Assembly: GCA_028583605.1 (NCBI GenBank) | Contig: CM053330.1 | Coordinates: 31,359,619-31,423,618, forward strand | DNA: 64,000 nt | Direction of reading: 5' to 3' | Origin: Dastarcus helophoroides | Lineage: Eukaryota > Arthropoda > Insecta > Coleoptera > Bothrideridae | Shown: in pieces, positions 10,741 through 21,350 of the stretch | How the letters are laid out: every line of letters begins with the position of its first letter | Position numbering within the stretch: position 1 is the first letter of the stretch | The notes under the pieces: generated by a model | Databases searched by the model: none | The model's input: the letters and a program-made list of their open reading frames with translations, nothing else | What the model was told of the DNA's origin: nothing | Made by a program: the position numbers and the translations under genes

Positions 10741-12365
10741 AACAACCTCGAAACTCCATCAGATCCCTGGCGCACAGCCAAAGCTCTAAGACGAGATAAG
10801 AAACCTATTCCACCGATACACGGACCTCAGGGAATTGCTTACTCACATCAGGATAAGGCCGCAGCTTTCGCTGAGACCTTTGAACGACACTGTCATGCCA
10901 CACTTGAAGAAGTGGACTTAGACTTCGTAGAGAAGGTGAAAGAAGAGGTTCAAGTTCTTCAGGAGGAAGTGTCAGAAGAAGATGACGTCATTCAACCGAC
11001 TAACAAGGAGAAAATCCAAAGCTTTCTGCGCAAGCTAAACGTCAAAAAGGCTCCAGGTCCAGACGGAATTCCAAACCAAGCTCTGAAGTCTCTTCCGGAC
11101 CAAGCTATCAAATACTTTTTAGCAATAGTCAATTCCATGTTTAAGTACCGGCATTTTCCCACAAGGTGAAAGACTGCAAACGTTATCTTCATTCCTAAGT
11201 CAGGTAAGGATGGGAAATTTTCCGAAAATTACAGGCCAATCAGCCTCATATCCAACTTGGGTAAGATGGCAGAAAGGATTTTGAGGAAGCATCTGCAAAA
11301 TATCATCAGCGATCGCGACATCATTCCTAAGGAACAATTTGGGTTTCAACCTATGCATTCTGCCTCAGACCAGCTGCTGAAAGTGGTTAAAACAATCACT
11401 CAACGCATGAACTGGAACCTGGTAGTTGGAGCTATTTTCTTCGATATCTCCAAGGCAGTTGACACAGTTTGGCATCAAGGACTAGTCTACAAGATGCACC
11501 AGTTTGGAATACCTCTAACAATAGTTCAAATGGTAAACTCGTTCCTGGACCAGCGCTCATTCAGAGCAAAGGTGGGACAGGAACTATAAACCAGTTTAGG
11601 CTACAGTATAAGGTGCCTCAAGGCTCTGCCTGGTCACCTCTGCTGTATTCTCTGTTCACAGCAGACATCCCGAGAACCAATCCAACAATCGACCACACCT
11701 TATTGGAAACTTATGCAGACGACACATCTTTGGTGGAGTACTCTTTCAGTCCAGAGTTGGTCACCAGACGACTTCAGGAGGCAACAGATAGTCTACTAGA
11801 TTACTTTCGTCAATTGAGAATCAAAGTCAACGCGGACAAGACCCAAGCAGTCTTCTTCACCCGAAGAAGACTCCAACCATATGGACATGTTAATGTTCAT
11901 AGGTAAAACGTCGACTGGAGACTTCAGGCAAAGTATCTAGGTGTAATTCTGGATAAAAGACTTACAGTGTCCAAACCCAAAATGCTAAAGGGACTCCTGC
12001 AAGCGATGATTGGTAGAAATAGTAACCTGTCCATTGGACTTAAAGTGTTACTATACAAATCAATCATAACACCAGCGATGACCTACGCATCTGTAGCTTG
12101 GTCACAGGCGAGGGATAATCAGATGAAGAAACTGCAGGTGTTGCAGAACATCTTTCTAAGACAAGCCATGGACGCTCCATGGTTTGTGAGAAACACCTAA
12201 CTCCATAACAAAGCTGAACTACCCCTGGTGAGAGATTTTCTTAAGGAAACTAATTCCAGGGCGATGTTAAGAACAGAAACGCATCCCAACGAAATAGTTG
12301 GAAAGGCAGTGGATTACGATCCAAACATCTCAACCAGGATTAGGAGACCAAGGATGATCCTCTAA
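10741..12365 (+). pseudogene. Jockey-clade pol fragment (reverse transcriptase), copy 1
   Basis: Carries the RT domain of the element's second protein: VKKAPGPDGIPNQALKSLP, then NYRPISLISNLGKMAERIL, FFDISKAVDTVWHQGLVYK (motif A), VPQGSAWSPLLYSL (motif B) and ETYADDTSLV (YADD intact), followed by the C-terminal domain to RIRRPRMIL. The endonuclease is missing by truncation. Breaks seen against copy 2: a TGG-to-TGA stop at about 11167, a one-base deletion giving a stop at 11587, CAA-to-TAA at about 11904, an in-frame 24-base deletion at about 11968, and a stop near 12198. It cannot encode a working protein. Compared with copy 2 its motif B and YADD are the better preserved, so the two copies decayed independently. 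Confidence 0.9.
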
Positions 12366-12427
12366 GCTACGACTTCCATTTCGGAATTTTTGTTTTATTT
12401 ATTTCTTATGTTTCAGGCAAAACAGCT

Positions 12428-12453
12428 TACAATAGTGCTCCAGCACTATTGTA
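12428..12453 (+). promoter_or_regulatory. 3'-UTR stem-loop of the Jockey element (copy 1)
   Basis: TACAATAGTGCT, CC, AGCACTATTGTA: a perfect 12-base inverted repeat with a two-base centre, about 60 bases after the pol stop. The same stem is intact in copy 2. A conserved 3' hairpin can serve as the RT recognition site in some LINEs; that role is inferred here. Confidence 0.6.
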
Positions 12454-12606
12454 CTGTTCCGACGGAGGGATTGGGGGCCAACGGCCCGGGCCGACGTAGT
12501 AAGGGTTTCTAATCGGTACCCGCAGTTTGAGCGGAAGTCCGACACTAACTGGGTATCTTCCCAGATATCCTTAACGGATTTTCCCCTACTTTAAAAAAAA
12601 TTACAA

Positions 12607-13059
12607 ACATTTTGTTCTCATTTTACATTAAAAAAAAATGGTACCTTTATAGGATCGTTTTTACAAACAAGCAAAGCTGCTGACAGTTAATAATCGGCAC
12701 TAATAAGCAAATGTTCAAGTTATCGGGTTCGCGTTTTTTATTTGATTTCATATTGTTACGTGTTAGTTTCGATTTAAAAAATGCTGTGAATTAACACTTT
12801 ATTTAAACTCACAAACAGAACGTAATACAACAACAAAACAGTCAACAAATTGACATTTTTAATCCCTACTATCTGGAATTCTTCAATATTCATAATTATT
12901 CAACTTAATTAGCAATAAATAAAACAAGAAGGATTAACATAGAAATATCGTGAAATTTTTGATATTTCTTGTTGTATTTATTGTTTATAAAGTTGAATAG
13001 TTATAAATATTAATTAATCATTAACTATAGGTACCGAACACATGGATGAATCACAACTG
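12607..13059. repeat. AT-rich DNA containing a 46-base inverted repeat
   Basis: Arms at about 12883-12930 and 12968-13012 match as inverse complements (AATATT..ATTCAACTT..AATAAATA.AACAAG) around a 37-base spacer. It looks like a small fold-back element; no coding. Confidence 0.5.
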
Positions 13060-13063
13060 GAAT

Positions 13064-13597
13064 GTACATATTTTGTATCCAACGCCTGATTCTGGAGGTT
13101 TCCATTCGTAAAAAGGTGCGACCCATGTGGACACGAACTAAACATTGATCTTAGGATGAGAATATGAGGTGTTATGCCTTTTCTGTTCTCTTATATGGAG
13201 TGGAATCATGGACCCTAAAAGAGGATACCTTAAAGCGGCTTGAAACATTTGAAATATGGTCATATAGACCCATGCTGACAATAATCTAGATGGACCATGT
13301 CACTATCGTAGAGATCCTGAACAGGAGGAAGAACGATAAAGAAATTGTGAACACAGTAACGATTCGAAAGTTGTCTTATTTTCACCATATCATGGGACAT
13401 TCGGAAGTATATGACATGTTGATCATGCAGGGAAGGCGTGGACCTGGTAGATGAAGAACATCCTGGCTTAGAAACCTGAGGCAATGGTTCGGACAGACAA
13501 GTCAGCTTTTTAGAACAGTTGTAAATAAAATAACGATAACCAACATGATTACTAACATCCTTTAAACGGATATAGCACGCCAAGAAGAAGAAGTGAT
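13064..13597 (+). pseudogene. RTE-type non-LTR retrotransposon, C-terminal pol fragment
   Basis: On the plus strand the translation reads LLYGVESWTLKEDTLKRLE, FEIWSYRPML, MDHVTIVEILNRR, KLSYFHHIMGHSEVY, GRRGPGR and WLRNLRQWFGQTSQLFR. This is the well-known C-terminal domain after the RT palm (usual wording LLYG.E.WTL and LR.FGHI.R). Stops after MLTII and after GPGR, and at least one frame change upstream, show it is dead. The RT palm and endonuclease are absent. It ends in a short CAAGAAGAAGAAG repeat, matching the short tandem 3' tails of RTE elements. The family assignment is from memory of that domain. Confidence 0.75.
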
Positions 13598-13599
13598 CC

Positions 13600-14820
13600 C
13601 TCCGAGGCCCCCAGCTACCGATGTTCGAGTGCTACAGCCTCCCCCTTTAATTTAGAAATGTTGAAAAGCAATAGAAACAATCACGACGCAATCGTTGAAA
13701 ACAGCAGTAAAGACAACGAAGCAATATCGATAATTTACGTGACAATAAAAGCCGAAAAGTAGGTGAGCAAATGCCAGAGTCCCCGAATATATCCTAATTA
13801 GATCTGACGACTACAGAAGAGATAATACGTGCTCAAACAAGTGTTGTAGAGACTCAGAGTTGCCCCATTTAGAGCCTAATAACTCATCGTGAGCGAGCCC
13901 ACGCCGCGTTACCCGATCCAATCTACAAAGTTTAAGGACACGGTTCGCGGAGGGTGAGAGCGAGAGCGAGAGAGAGATAGACCGAACGAGAGATCCGGCA
14001 GGCGATAAACACCTAACTCTGGGGTTGAGAGTTATTTCCTCCCGGCCCGTCATAACTTTGCGGCCCTGTTCGCTGCGATCACTCCGCGCCCATCAAAGTG
14101 AAACGCCGCATATGTGGCGAAATAGCGGGACTGCCTGCAGTGGAACAAGGCGAGACCGATGGGAGTGAAACAAACAAAACTCCATCCGTGTCTGCCAACC
14201 AGTTTGTGTTGTGTGTAGTTCGCAAAACGCCGCCCGCCGCTTTGGCAGCCAGAAAGGAAACTTCGCCTTCGACAATTTCAAATATCCTCCTCGGGATCGG
14301 TGGAGAACCTGCTCCATAATTAATTTGTAGACAGAACGTGAACTAAAACAGTCGCTTGGGGCGTTAGCGAGTAATGAACTTTAAAAATGAAGAGTGCGAT
14401 TAAATCAAGAACCCCAGACCAAATTCGTCATAATCTCTTTTGAATGAAAGGATTAGCGCGACTTACTACCCAGGGGTTTTAACAAAGGAGGGATTCGTTC
14501 CTAATTAGAAAATATGCAAACAATGGGCACAATGAGTAGGCCCTTTTATCGGTCTTGACATGGTAGGGGTCACATTAATCTCTATTACAGATTAATTTGA
14601 ACCGATAATTCCCAGAAAGATACTTCTCGCCAAAATCCGGACTATTTGAACTTCGATTCTTTGTCATTACAGTACTGAAGGTATCGATCCAAATCCAAAC
14701 GAATCTCAAGCGCTTCATGCATCTCCTTGCTGTTACTAACTTTTTTTTTTGGTACATGCATATTGCGTAATTGAGGATCTGATGAAGGAAACAACTATTT
14801 TCTCTAAATGTACTTTGTGT
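13600..14820. other. Unique sequence with CpG island
   Basis: Most GC- and CpG-rich at 13840-14330, including a (GAGA)-type purine stretch at about 13950-13985, a common feature of insect regulatory DNA. Overlapping frames of 70-90 codons on both strands do not resemble proteins. No splice-bounded exon identified. Confidence 0.4.
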
Positions 14821-14833
14821 CCAAATAAATGGA
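14821..14833. repeat. Target-site duplication, left, of copy A
   Basis: CCAAATAAATGGA, identical to 15099-15111. Confidence 0.75.
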
Positions 14834-15098
14834 AAATTGAAATACAAATCTTATCCTCTGAACCCAAAAAAGATTAAAAAACACTACAAGGGTTGCTCTA
14901 ACGCGCTTCGATGGCCAAGCTATCATCTTCAGAGAGATTCTGTAGATACTGAGAGATACTCAGTATCTCTCAGAAGTGATACCTTGGCTATCGAAACGCG
15001 TTAGAGCAACCCTTGTTGTGTTTTTTAATCTTTGTTGGTTCCAGGGGACAAGGTTTGTATTTCAGTTTTTGATGATAACCAAGGACCAGTCCGTTCCA
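14834..15098. mobile_element. Palindromic hammerhead-core retroelement, copy A
   Basis: Two inverted arms share TTAGAGCAACC, TGTGTTTTTTAATCTTTC-type and GGGGACAAG blocks around a 40-base AGATACTGAGAG spacer. A 13-base duplication, CCAAATAAATGGA, flanks it at 14821-14833 and 15099-15111. The right end is the family's constant 3' terminus GGACCAGTCCGTTCCA; the left arm stops short of that terminus, so the inversion is incomplete, like the 5' inversions made during target-primed reverse transcription. Both ribozyme-like cores are damaged: GAAG for GAAA in the left arm (read on the minus strand) and CAGAAGT for CTGAAGA in the right arm. Confidence 0.75.
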
Positions 15099-15111
15099 CC
15101 AAATAAATGGA
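15099..15111. repeat. Target-site duplication, right, of copy A
   Basis: CCAAATAAATGGA, identical to 14821-14833. Confidence 0.75.
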
Positions 15112-15425
15112 CGACATATTGGATGCGAACGCAAAATTGCCGGTGCTAAAATCAACTCGTTGTTAACTGTTAAAGAACTGAACAATTTATCCCATCCTTG
15201 AATCTCAATAGTATGAAAGTCGGAGACCTGAAGTTGCTAAAGATGTTTGGAGCTTCTAATAAACAATGCTAACAAAAGTTTTAAACTTTTTCTTTCACTA
15301 CTTATTCAGAAAATTAACTAATTCACCCGGTCATATTCTTTTAGTGCAAAAGGGGTCCTGATGGTACTGCAAACAGTTGATGAAAACGAATACAGATGGC
15401 ATTGAACTCCTGATAGGTTGGAATT
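15112..15425. other. Unique sequence, no gene recognised
   Basis: Moderately AT-rich, non-repetitive, no protein-like ORF. Confidence 0.3.
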
Positions 15426-15720
15426 CTTTGGGAAATTTCTTATCTCTTTCATTCCCTCAGCTTCTTTTCTCTTCTCTTCAACTCCTTCATTCCGCTTCCT
15501 TTTACTCTTTTTTTTCTTCTCTTCTCTTTCATTCCGTTCTTCGATATCGTATCATCTCATGGCATCCATTTTTTATTGGCTTTCTCTTCGGAAATTATTT
15601 CTTCCACAGAAAATATCCCATATTACCTCTCTTTTTTCTTCTTCCTCTTCTCTTCTATTCTCTTCCCTTCCCTTCTTTCCTATTTGCTTGGCTGCTCTTC
15701 CCATCTCTACCGTTTCGAGC
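15426..15720. repeat. Polypyrimidine tract
   Basis: About 300 bases dominated by C and T on the + strand (TCTTCTC, CTTTT, TTCCTT). Two overlapping open frames of 110-118 codons rich in S, F and L come only from this composition. Confidence 0.7.
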
Positions 15721-16080
15721 TTTGAAAACTTAGAAGAAGAAAAAGTTTAGAAGAACAAGCAGGGTCGTGTCGTGCTACGATGCAAAGAGGCAACCGCATC
15801 AATCAGCACCTTAAAGAGGCGGCATAACCAGCTAAATCAACATTTAATTTGATCCATTCAATAATTAAAAATTTTTACACATCACTTTTCCATATCAGTC
15901 TGTCAAGGGTGGGCAAATGCGGCTCTGAGCGCTGCAGGCGGCTCTTCGTTGAGTTGAGTACTGCTTCCGTTGAAATTTTAATGTTCTTTTATTCATTTAG
16001 AACTTTTTTTATAACTGTTGATTATCTGATATTCATGAAAAAGAAAATAAACTAAAAAAAGTTTTATTGTTTTTTAATAA
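15721..16080. other. Unique sequence, no gene recognised
   Basis: Mildly CpG-containing near 15760-15970; the 68-codon frame at 15849-16055 is not convincing. Confidence 0.3.
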
Positions 16081-16938
16081 ATATCGAGTTTTTTCTCCAA
16101 ATTTTCATTTTTTTTCTTAAAATTCTGCGTTTACATTTTAAAATTCTTATTATTTTTGGGACTAACCTAGAATTTTCAAAAAAGAATGGAAATCTGAAAA
16201 ATGTCTTTAAAACTGTTGAGATCAAAGATGGACCAAGTTAAAAAAATTAATAGAAATTTAGGGCAAAAGTCGAGATCCTGAAAATAAGTTACAACTTTCA
16301 AAAAAAGTCGAAACTTTGAGAAACCATCGAAAATTTTAAAAATGGTTGGAATTTTTTGATAAAAGTCAAAATTGTAAAAAAGGGCAACATTTTCAAAATC
16401 GACATTTTTGAAAAAATAAAGAAATTACAAAAATTTACCGAGAAAAAAATTTCACAATTTGTAGAGAAATATAACATTTTGAAGAAAAAATCGAAATTAT
16501 GAGCAAAAAAATCGAAATTTTGAGCAAAAAGTTGAAAATTGTGAAAAAAATTAAATTTTGAAAGATTCAAAATTTTAAAAATTAAAAAATCCACAAAAAG
16601 TAGATATTTTAATGAGGTCAAAAGTTTCTAAAAAAGTAAAATTTTTCCACAATCAAAATTTTCAAGTAAAACAAAAACTGAGAGAATAAATCAAATTTTT
16701 GAATATCGTTCGAAATTTGAAAAAAAAGTGGAAATTCCCAAAAAAAATCGTGAAATTTTTAAAGTCGAGATTTCACGATAAAATCAAAAATCTCAGAACA
16801 GACGAAATTTTCCTCAAAAGAAAACTAGGAAAATAAACGTTCTGAACAAAATCTGAAATGTTCAAAAAAACTCAAATCCTAACAAAGGTCAAAATTTGGA
16901 AATATTTGAACCTTGTATTCAAACTTGAAAATCCAAAA
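16081..16938 (+). repeat. Degenerate TCGAAATTTTGA repeat leading into the 21-bp array
   Basis: A-rich orientation. At 16491-16531 there are already two adjacent 21-base units of the array type (TCGAAATTATGAGC and TCGAAATTTTGAGC, each followed by an A-run), a likely relic of the array's seed. Confidence 0.75.
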
Positions 16939-18940
16939 TCGAAATTTTGAGCAAAAAAATCGAAATTTTGAGCAAAAAAATCGAAATTTTGAGCAAAAAA
17001 ATCGAAATTTTGAGCAAAAAAATCGAAATTTTGAGCAAAAAAATCGAAATTTTGAGCAAAAAAATCGAAATTTTGAGCAAAAAAATCGAAATTTTGAGCA
17101 AAAAAATCGAAATTTTGAGCAAAAAAATCGAAATTTTGAGCAAAAAAATCGAAATTTTGAGCAAAAAAATCGAAATTTTGAGCAAAAAAATCGAAATTTT
17201 GAGCAAAAAAATCGAAATTTTGAGCAAAAAAATCGAAATTTTGAGCAAAAAAATCGAAATTTTGAGCAAAAAAATCGAAATTTTGAGCAAAAAAATCGAA
17301 ATTTTGAGCAAAAAAATCGAAATTTTGAGCAAAAAAATCGAAATTTTGAGCAAAAAAATCGAAATTTTGAGCAAAAAAATCGAAATTTTGAGCAAAAAAA
17401 TCGAAATTTTGAGCAAAAAAATCGAAATTTTGAGCAAAAAAATCGAAATTTTGAGCAAAAAAATCGAAATTTTGAGCAAAAAAATCGAAATTTTGAGCAA
17501 AAAAATCGAAATTTTGAGCAAAAAAATCGAAATTTTGAGCAAAAAAATCGAAATTTTGAGCAAAAAAATCGAAATTTTGAGCAAAAAAATCGAAATTTTG
17601 AGCAAAAAAATCGAAATTTTGAGCAAAAAAATCGAAATTTTGAGCAAAAAAATCGAAATTTTGAGCAAAAAAATCGAAATTTTGAGCAAAAAAATCGAAA
17701 TTTTGAGCAAAAAAATCGAAATTTTGAGCAAAAAAATCGAAATTTTGAGCAAAAAAATCGAAATTTTGAGCAAAAAAATCGAAATTTTGAGCAAAAAAAT
17801 CGAAATTTTGAGCAAAAAAATCGAAATTTTGAGCAAAAAAATCGAAATTTTGAGCAAAAAAATCGAAATTTTGAGCAAAAAAATCGAAATTTTGAGCAAA
17901 AAAATCGAAATTTTGAGCAAAAAAATCGAAATTTTGAGCAAAAAAATCGAAATTTTGAGCAAAAAAATCGAAATTTTGAGCAAAAAAATCGAAATTTTGA
18001 GCAAAAAAATCGAAATTTTGAGCAAAAAAATCGAAATTTTGAGCAAAAAAATCGAAATTTTGAGCAAAAAAATCGAAATTTTGAGCAAAAAAATCGAAAT
18101 TTTGAGCAAAAAAATCGAAATTTTGAGCAAAAAAATCGAAATTTTGAGCAAAAAAATCGAAATTTTGAGCAAAAAAATCGAAATTTTGAGCAAAAAAATC
18201 GAAATTTTGAGCAAAAAAATCGAAATTTTGAGCAAAAAAATCGAAATTTTGAGCAAAAAAATCGAAATTTTGAGCAAAAAAATCGAAATTTTGAGCAAAA
18301 AAATCGAAATTTTGAGCAAAAAAATCGAAATTTTGAGCAAAAAAATCGAAATTTTGAGCAAAAAAATCGAAATTTTGAGCAAAAAAATCGAAATTTTGAG
18401 CAAAAAAATCGAAATTTTGAGCAAAAAAATCGAAATTTTGAGCAAAAAAATCGAAATTTTGAGCAAAAAAATCGAAATTTTGAGCAAAAAAATCGAAATT
18501 TTGAGCAAAAAAATCGAAATTTTGAGCAAAAAAATCGAAATTTTGAGCAAAAAAATCGAAATTTTGAGCAAAAAAATCGAAATTTTGAGCAAAAAAATCG
18601 AAATTTTGAGCAAAAAAATCGAAATTTTGAGCAAAAAAATCGAAATTTTGAGCAAAAAAATCGAAATTTTGAGCAAAAAAATCGAAATTTTGAGCAAAAA
18701 AATCGAAATTTTGAGCAAAAAAATCGAAATTTTGAGCAAAAAAATCGAAATTTTGAGCAAAAAAATCGAAATTTTGAGCAAAAAAATCGAAATTTTGAGC
18801 AAAAAAATCGAAATTTTGAGCAAAAAAATCGAAATTTTGAGCAAAAAAATCGAAATTTTGAGCAAAAAAATCGAAATTTTGAGCAAAAAAATCGAAATTT
18901 TGAGCAAAAAAATCGAAATTTTGAGCAAAAAAATCGAAAT
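16939..18940 (+). repeat. 95-copy exact 21-bp tandem array
   Basis: Unit: TCGAAATTTTGAGC followed by seven A. Starts fall every 21 bases from 16939 to 18934 (95 x 21 = 1995) with no phase break and no base change that I can see, ending in a 7-base partial unit. Because 21 is a multiple of 3 and several frames lack stops, four very long ORFs (669-709 codons, heptapeptide repeats such as NRNFEQK) arise; they are not genes. Each unit has two A/T tracts, centred 11 and 10 bases apart, in phase with the DNA helix. Confidence 0.97.
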
Positions 18941-20180
18941 GTTCGTAAAATATTTTGAAAATTTTGTTTTTTAAGAAATTTCCAATTTTTTTTAACTGTG
19001 CCAGACACTAAATGTTTGAATTTTTTAAAGAGTTTTGACTTTTTTTTAAATTTCGCCTTTCCTTGAAATTTGACTATTTTTCAGTATTTTAACTTTTTTT
19101 TTGGTGGAATGGACTGATCCTTGGTTATCATCAAAAATTGAAATACAAATCTTGTCCCCTGAAACCAAGAAAGATTAAAAAACGCGCAACAAATTTTTTT
19201 TAAAATTCCGACTTGTTTCACAATATTGGAACTTTCTCAAAATTTTAACTTTTTTCGAACAGTCGGAGTCTCTAAAATGTATTTTTTTAAAAAAATGATG
19301 ATTGTTTTATTTCTTGAAAAGTTTAACTTTTTAGAAAAATTTGGGCATTTATTTTTCAATTTCAACTTATTTCAAAATATTAGAACCTTCTCAAAATTTT
19401 AACTTTTTTTGAACAGTTTGAGTCTCTAAAATGTAGGTTTTAAAAAAAAGTTCATTGTTTTATTTCTTGAAAGGTTTAACTTTTTAGAAAAAATTTGGCA
19501 TATTTTATCAATTTCAAATTTTTTCAAAATATTAGAACTTTCTTGAAATTTTAACTTTTTTGGAGTTTGAGTCTCTAAAGTACAGATTTAAAAAAAAATT
19601 TTGATTGTTTTATTTCTTCAAAATTTTAACTTTTTTGAACAGTTTGAGTCTCTAAAATGTAGGCTTTAAAAAAAAGTTCATTGTTTTATTTCTTGAAAGG
19701 TTTAACTTTTTAGAAAAAATTTGGCATATTTTATCAATTTCAAATTTTTTCAAAATATTAGAACTTTCTTGAAATTTTAACTTTTTTGGAGTTTGAGTCT
19801 AAAGTACAGATTTAAAAAAAAATTTTGATTGTTTTATTTCTTCAAAATTTTAACTTTTTATGAAACTTTGGGCATTTTTTTTAAATTTTAACTTGTTTAA
19901 AAATATTAAAAGTTTCTCAAAGTTTTAACTTTTTTTAAACAGTTTGAGTCTCTAAAATTTCAACTTTCGTAAAAATTTGGAATTTTTTGATCATCAAATT
20001 AATAAAAGTTTCAGCTTTCCTCCCCTTTCGATTTTTTCACTTCAATATTTTAACTTTCTTCTGATAAAAACCTAAATTGTCTTAACTATCGACTTTAATT
20101 CGATTTTTTGAGTTTTGGTAAACATTCAGATTTTTTTTTGACTTGAAAATTGAAGCTTTTTTTCAAATTTTCGAATTCGA
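18941..20180 (-). repeat. T-rich degenerate repeat with a ~150-bp tandem subfamily
   Basis: The polarity flips to T-rich right after the exact array. Between about 19215 and 19975 a GAGTCTCTAAAATG-centred unit recurs at 19267, 19421, 19570, 19647 and about 19796 (spacing 154, 149, 77 and 149), separated by TTGTTTTATTTCTT blocks. Confidence 0.7.
19102..19193 (-). mobile_element. Hammerhead-core retroelement, 3'-end fragment
   Basis: On the minus strand it runs from a GTTGCGCGTTTTTTAATC block through CTTGGTTTCAGGGGACAAG to the family's 3' terminus GTCCATTCCACCA. The ribozyme-like core is absent. A fixed 3' end with a 5' cut is what reverse-transcribed copies show. Confidence 0.7.
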
Positions 20181-21350
20181 GCCAGTGAACTGATAGAGCA
20201 ATTTGCAATGTTAGATGTAACACACTAATCGTGGCTTGGTATTATAAATTTATTGGTGATTATTTAATTATATTTACTTGCACTACTTAATTATTATTAT
20301 TGTACTTAATCATTATTAGCAGGCCAATATATACATATGTTGTTTCTGTGACTGTGTCATTCATTGCAACTGTGTCTTCGTAAGGTTTAACAAAGACATA
20401 TTCCACATTTTAAAATAGAGGCAAATCAGACCATAACTCCTCTTAACAGGGCACCCCTGATTCACAAAGAGCTCTCTTATCCTAACAGAAATTGTTTCAC
20501 GACAGAAACTTTTATCATGTTATAACCACAACCACTCATCAGCTACAGATCATATATATTTTTTAAATTTTAGTTTATTTATCATGTTTTTAATTGAGAA
20601 ATAAATGTCGTGATTATTTTTTGTAGCAATGAAAAATTTAATGTGAATATATTTTTCATACTTTAGGAAGGCCCAACGTAGAAAAAAAAGTTGGGAACTT
20701 CTGGTCTACATTTTGGGTTGATACCCGAAACTTTAGAAAATCAAAGTAAAAAATTGCAACTTTATTTCGAAAAAAAGTTAAAGAAGGAAAAAAATACAAA
20801 TCAAATCAAAATTTTAAAATGGAGGCTGGAATTTTGAAATTAAGATCGACAGTCGAGTTTAAGGTCGAAATTTTACCGGTTAAGTTTTTGAGAAAACGCG
20901 AAGATATTTGACTTAAAAGACGTTTTCTATTTGGTATCAATATTACATGATTCAGGAATTAAACAATATTTGAGGTTTAAGAAAAAGGTAGAACTTTCAG
21001 AATTAAAGCCAAAACTAGAAAGTGGAATATTCAACATTTAATTGTAAAAATTTCGAAAAAACTTGAAATTAGGGAAACATTCAAAATTAAAAAAACTGTA
21101 TGTTATATTTAAGCACTTATACATGATTAACAAATTAAAGTCAACATTTCATTGTCAATTCTAAAGGTTTGAGTTTAGTTTAATCAAGATTTTCAATAAA
21201 AAACACGAATATTTGAGTTTATGTAAATGTCAAGAGTAGCTACTAAACTTTTAGTAAAAATACAAAATCTAAAAAAACAAAAAAATTTAATATTATATGG
21301 TCTTTATGCATAATTACAGATCAGAGCATTAGCAAAGTAAAGCAGTTATT
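20181..21350. other. Unique AT-rich sequence, then A-rich degenerate DNA
   Basis: 20181-20700 is non-repetitive with no recognised gene; 20700-21350 is loose A/T-run sequence. Confidence 0.3.

Larger units (their letters stand above)
10741..12597 (+). mobile_element. Jockey-clade non-LTR retrotransposon, copy 1 (5'-truncated)
   Basis: The sequence from 10741 matches the copy at 57.9-61.5 kb from its position 59582 onward, through the pol stop and the 3' UTR to the terminal A-run. ORF1, the endonuclease and the start of pol are absent, so it is a 5'-truncated insertion. AAATTACAA at 10734-10742 and 12598-12606 is a possible 9-bp target duplication, weak in such AT-rich DNA. Confidence 0.85.

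Noticed and set aside
10734..12606. Certain target duplication AAATTACAA around Jockey copy 1
   Set aside because: Nine AT-rich bases next to an A-run are expected by chance; kept only as a possibility.
15377..15750. Two overlapping ORFs of 110-118 codons, S/F/L-rich
   Set aside because: Arise from the polypyrimidine tract.
16939..18940. CRISPR array
   Set aside because: Units are contiguous identical 21-mers with no unique spacers, in eukaryotic-type DNA with no cas genes.
16879..19008. Very long ORFs (669-709 codons) on both strands with heptapeptide repeats
   Set aside because: They are translations of the 21-bp tandem array; 21 is divisible by three and the unit lacks stops in four frames. 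Open in both directions at once, with no promoter or domain.
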